Shown one piece after another: positions 42,413-45,135 of a DNA stretch of 45,135 bases. Both the position numbers and the translations under genes were made by a program. The first letter of the stretch is position 1, and each line of letters begins with the position of its first letter. The notes under the pieces are model-generated. The model saw only the letters and a program-made list of their open reading frames with translations, was not told where the DNA came from and made no database searches. The stretch is taken from positions 1 through 45,135 of the forward strand of contig NZ_JAAXCM010000018.1 in the NCBI RefSeq assembly GCF_019734885.1, given 5' to 3'. Source of the stretch: Pseudocoprococcus catus. GTDB taxonomy: Bacteria > Bacillota > Clostridia > Lachnospirales > Lachnospiraceae.

Positions 42413-43531
42413 TTACGGATTACATTTCTTGCATGGGTCATATCCCTGTGCAATCAGGTCATCTCTGGAGCCCGTAAATTCCTGTTTATTTGAGTTCTTC
42501 ATCTGCTTGACACTGGAACAGGAAGGATAATGAAACTTCTTTGTATTGGTATTCAATATGTACTCTGTTCCCGTACTTGCCGGTGCTGTTGTCTCTGCTT
42601 CATAAGCTTCTGTCTGCACAGCTGCATCATGATGTGCATCTTCCTGATGCTCATCCTCATGCTTTGTCACCTGACTGCTGCCTGTATTGCTGCCGTTTGA
42701 ACTGCCTTCCCCGGAAAGCCAGCTGTCTCCGGTTGCATAATCAATAGTAATTCCCGGCTGGACATTATATGCATAAACACAGAAGCAGATGCCGTCACCC
42801 TCATCCTCAACAGAATAACCTTCCATTAAAACACCATCTGCCACCAGATTATCACCTGTAAAAATCGGCGTTACTCTGTAAAGAACATGGTTATTTGTTT
42901 CCTTGACGTAGTCGGCAACCATATTTTCAAAAGGCAGCATGCCATCTACATTCAGATAACGTGTGCCGGTGATCAGATTCTGTTTGTTGGCATTCTCTGC
43001 CGTCAGCTGATATCCAATCAAATGGCATCGGTTATATAAAGATTTTCCATCCACATTATCATATTTGACAGAATGCCATCCTGTCGGCTTCACTTCACTG
43101 ATGCTGCCTCGTTTTTCCGTTGGCATTGTCTCAAGACAAACATTGGCATAAGCTGTACCGCAGCGTCCCAGTGCATCCAGTTCACTATAATTCTCAAATG
43201 CCTCTGTTGTCAGATCGTCTGCTGTAAAATAAGGCTCATTGTTATTGACTGCTATATAAGGATCACCGGAATAATCCGGTACATCTGCAGGCTCAAAGTC
43301 TGACGGACTGTCTGTGCTTGTCTGTTTCTCCGTATCATCCGCCTGTGTTTGTTCTGCTGTACTCTCATTCTTATCAGTCTCAACAATCTCTGTATGATAT
43401 TCTGCCGCAGCATTCCCGGTCTGTAATGTCTGAGCAGTGTCTCTCGAGCCGCATCCCGCCAACATACACAGACACAAAATCATCGTCAGAAAATAACGGA
43501 CACTCTGTTTCATCTTATGATGTTTACTCAT
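42413..43531 (-). CDS. Secreted lipoprotein nuclease
   Basis: A 372-residue exported protein. The signal peptide ends in the lipobox LAGC (Cys27), and is followed by a Ser/Thr/Asp-rich linker (residues 30-90). The nuclease domain (about residues 95-260) has NRCHLIGYQLTAENANKQNL, like DNA/RNA non-specific nucleases of the streptodornase type (catalytic His and Asn). The C-terminus (residues 325-372, HYPSCSSVKQM ... DPCKKC) is a Cys-rich domain like Ada zinc domains. The ATGA overlap with the upstream gene indicates an operon. It may gain nucleotides from, or defend against, external DNA. Confidence 0.85.
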   Translation of the reverse strand: MSKHHKMKQSVRYFLTMILCLCMLAGCGSRDTAQTLQTGNAAAEYHTEIVETDKNESTAEQTQADDTEKQTSTDSPSDFEPADVPDYSGDPYIAVNNNEPYFTADDLTTEAFENYSELDALGRCGTAYANVCLETMPTEKRGSISEVKPTGWHSVKYDNVDGKSLYNRCHLIGYQLTAENANKQNLITGTRYLNVDGMLPFENMVADYVKETNNHVLYRVTPIFTGDNLVADGVLMEGYSVEDEGDGICFCVYAYNVQPGITIDYATGDSWLSGEGSSNGSNTGSSQVTKHEDEHQEDAHHDAAVQTEAYEAETTAPASTGTEYILNTNTKKFHYPSCSSVKQMKNSNKQEFTGSRDDLIAQGYDPCKKCNP

Positions 43532-43929
43532 TTTTCATAAACCTCCATTGTAATTTTTTCGTGGGAAAATCCCACAAATTCCTCTTCCTGTACTTTTGTC
43601 ATCTTTTCCGGATCAATATCCAGATACTGATCTGCCGGATATACACGGTTCCACTTAAAGATGATCAGTTTTTTTATTTCATTTTCATACGCCTTCAAAG
43701 GCTCCTTTTCAACAAAGCAAAAATCTCCTCCTGAAGCTTCCTCAAGATAGTTTTCCGAAACAACAATCCTGTCATCTTCTGAAAATAACTTGGCAGAATA
43801 AGCACTCATATACACTTGATGGCCTTCACTCAGCCTCATGACATACTCACATAATACCCTATCACGGCTTTGTCTCCGTTTATTAAACATCATGCCGCCA
43901 TTGTCATCCACGCAAACAATTACCTGCAT
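43528..43929 (-). CDS. Conserved hypothetical protein (often mislabelled RNase Z)
   Basis: A 133-residue protein with MQVIVCVDDNGGMMFNKRRQSRD at the start and FKWNRVYPADQYLDID near the middle. I remember such proteins in Lachnospiraceae with the label 'ribonuclease Z', but no metallo-lactamase motif (HxHxDH) is present. It is co-translated with the nuclease lipoprotein (ATGA overlap) and no signal peptide is visible, so it may be its cytoplasmic partner or inhibitor; this is speculation. Confidence 0.7.
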   Translation of the reverse strand: MQVIVCVDDNGGMMFNKRRQSRDRVLCEYVMRLSEGHQVYMSAYSAKLFSEDDRIVVSENYLEEASGGDFCFVEKEPLKAYENEIKKLIIFKWNRVYPADQYLDIDPEKMTKVQEEEFVGFSHEKITMEVYEK

Positions 43930-43996
43930 CCCCGTACACCTCCGTCATTTTTTCCCTGAAAATCACATGCCATAAGTATACAATAATATCTAACTT

Positions 43997-44245
43997 TTGG
44001 CTACATTAACCCACCATCTAAAGCCAGTGGGATTGCAGCAGCCTTATTTCAAATGTAAGGAAATAGCGGGTATTGGGTTGCAATTAGATTATAATGGCTT
44101 GTACACCAAATTGTTATTTGAACCGCCTTCCAGAGCATTGGATGTATTATATTATCAGCTGGAACAGATGAAGTATATCATTCCTGTTCTTGAAACACAC
44201 AAAATCCCATTGATTAGCTACAACAGCTCAATACAAGACATATAA
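43997..44245 (+). pseudogene. C-terminal gene fragment of unknown origin
   Basis: An open frame of 82 codons without a ribosome-binding site. It begins with a poor TTG; residues such as LQLDYNGLYTKLLFEPPSRALDVLYYQLEQM and a hydrophilic end make it look like the tail of a longer protein. Codon use is more AT-rich than in the genes to its left. A terminator follows 50 bases on. I do not recognise it; a remnant of an old mobile element is likely, given its neighbours. Confidence 0.35.
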
Positions 44246-44297
44246 TCATATATTCGATAAAGAGATTACCTTTAAAATGAATCACTGCTTATAGGCC

Positions 44298-44339
44298 AAA
44301 AGACGGCTATCACAGTTTTGCCTGCGATAGCCGTCTTTT
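44298..44339. terminator. Strong bidirectional terminator
   Basis: AAAAGACGGCTATC/GATAGCCGTCTTTT (44298-44311 with 44326-44339) with T-runs on both strands (plus TTTTATCTCTTTTTT). It stands between the fragment at 43997 and the excisionase-like pseudogene, which converge on it. Confidence 0.85.
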
Positions 44340-44375
44340 ATCTCTTTTTTCAAGTTTCCCTTTACCAATACATTT

Positions 44376-44585
44376 TTAAAGAAAAACTGTTTTGCCTATA
44401 TTATTCTGTACCCATTCAAGATATTCCCGTTTTGGTATACGATAAGTGTTCCCTATCTTAATTTTAGGAAAAGAGTCAATTTTTATAAGCTGGTATACCC
44501 TGTTTCTCCCGAGCTACAAATGTTCTTGAACATCTTTAATTGTCAGTAACTTTTCCATATCATCCATATTTGTGCCTTTTTGCAT
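44376..44585 (-). pseudogene. Excisionase-like HTH gene broken by a stop codon
   Basis: The minus strand reads MEKLLTIKDVQEHL-stop-LGRNRVYQLIKID and later IGNTYRIPKREYLEWVQNN, the pattern of excisionase/HTH_17 proteins. A TAG at 44514-44516 cuts it after about 23 codons, exactly inside the helix-turn-helix; the rest of the frame is intact up to the TAA at 44376-44378 (210 bases in all). A sequencing error at this single base is possible. It suggests a decayed mobile element beside the fragment at 43997. Confidence 0.75.
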
Positions 44586-45058
44586 TATATGCTGACTAAC
44601 AATACCCTTCATATTTATTTTAGCATATATTACGGCTCGCGTATTGAACTTATCGTTCAATTTTGAATGCACAGTTCATAGTAAAAAATAAAAGGCATTT
44701 TTACTAACCTGCCAGTCAGTAGTCTTATTGTACTCTGAGGTATTTTCAATTTTCAACGTCTAAGCTTTTTATTATACAGGAAGCTCCATCTTGTAGTAAT
44801 TTACTCTAATTGTAGATGGAAAAAGATTAGGGTGCAATCCGCATCATTATTTGGTGCTTACACGCCGAGTATCAGCGGATCAAAGAACTATATAAAATCT
44901 ATAGATTGCTAAAAAGCTAATCTCCTATATTACACAAAATGTAAATATAATTTTTTTGACATTTTCAGAAATGCATGCTAATATAATTATATAAAAAGAG
45001 TGCTACCGATAGACGGTTAGTCCAATAAAGTGAATTTCAAAAATAACCGCTTAGTTTA
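44586..45058 (+). other. AT-rich gene-free spacer with orphan promoter
   Basis: No gene is seen. TTGACA (44956-44961), a 17-base spacer and TAATAT (44979-44984) make a strong promoter; the RNA would start near 44991 and can fold CGGTTA/TAACCG (45014-45019 with 45044-45049) before the insertion sequence begins. A second inverted repeat CCATCT/AGATGG lies near 44788-44818. Whatever the promoter drove may have been separated from it by the IS. Confidence 0.5.
44956..44984 (+). promoter_or_regulatory. Orphan consensus promoter
   Basis: TTGACA-17-TAATAT, nearly perfect sigma-A boxes, followed by about 70 bases and then the IS tip. No reading frame follows within the window. Confidence 0.7.
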
Positions 45059-45135
45059 TGATCTGACCCCAAAAAGTTAGACAAATTTGAGAGCTAAGCT
45101 ACAAGGGATTGAATCCTGTATTGTACAGGACTCAG
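45059..45135 (+). mobile_element. Left tip of an IS150-group (IS3 family) element
   Basis: TGATCTGACCCCAAAAAG, then TTAGACAA, is close to the terminal repeat that I remember for IS150-type elements (TG, then CTGACCCCAAAAAGTT). A stem TCCTGTA/TACAGGA follows near 45113-45129, as often found before orfA in this group. The transposase genes lie beyond the window, so intactness is unknown. Confidence 0.65.

Noticed and set aside
43528-43929. Ribonuclease Z annotation for the conserved hypothetical gene
   Set aside because: The metal-binding HxHxDH motif of RNase Z is absent and the protein is far too short.
1-45135. CRISPR array or rRNA genes
   Set aside because: No regularly spaced short repeats and no rRNA segments were found; the only rRNA-like match is the 13-base stretch at 24628-24640.

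Overview
The window joins the right-hand 26.6 kb of an integrated conjugative element (ICE) to about 18 kb of host chromosome, probably from a gut Lachnospiraceae (Clostridia). Support for this: Firmicutes-style Shine-Dalgarno sites throughout, a T-box tryptophan leader, a DUF3881-type gene, nrdG of an anaerobe, and an element backbone of the Tn1549/Tn916 kind. The ICE looks clearly GC-richer than the chromosome to its right. No organism was identified by search; this is inference.

ICE, 1 to ~26600. The left edge is inside the transfer region: the last codons of a Maff2-like protein, VirB6-like and PrgI-like membrane proteins, the VirB4 ATPase, a cytosine-5 DNA methyltransferase, an NlpC/P60 cell-wall hydrolase, DUF4315 and DUF4366 proteins, topoisomerase III and ArdA-type antirestriction proteins, mostly chained by ATGA-type overlaps into one long transcript. 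A BRO-type gene, a small membrane protein and a mobilisation pair (MobP-like relaxase plus accessory protein) follow on the opposite strand, with a probable oriT. Next is a cargo island: an XRE regulator, an OmpR-type two-component system, a BceAB-like ABC transporter and a VanY-type D,D-carboxypeptidase. The system has near-identical operator sequences before the regulator and before the transporter, and a third related copy before a short non-coding transcript. Sigma-like and HTH regulators, a strongly folded non-coding segment, excisionase and tyrosine integrase complete the element.

Junction, 26422 to 27111. The integrase gene is followed by three direct TTAGCAAA repeats (probable arm sites), a minus-strand tRNA-Arg(CCT) gene, a 93-bp tandem repeat and three degenerate tRNA-Arg(CCT)-like 5' halves, all sharing CTTAGGAGGC. 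This looks like a hotspot with the scars of several integration events.

Chromosome, 27112 to 45135. A PqqD-like/LuxR pair is followed by a complete trpEGDCFBA operon on the minus strand with a textbook promoter and tryptophan T-box. Then come thioredoxin, a MATE exporter, a small XRE regulator divergent from a 57-residue protein, a DUF3881 gene, serS, dut, nrdG, and a secreted nuclease gene paired with a conserved hypothetical. The right end is degraded mobile DNA: a gene fragment, an excisionase-like gene broken by a stop codon, an orphan promoter and the left tip of an IS150-type insertion sequence that runs out of the window.

The most interesting points are: a methyltransferase gene with two frames that both look coding; the operator set that seems to bring a small RNA under the cargo two-component system; the folded RNA upstream of excisionase; the shared C-terminal tail on the two ArdA-like proteins; and the tRNA-fragment array.
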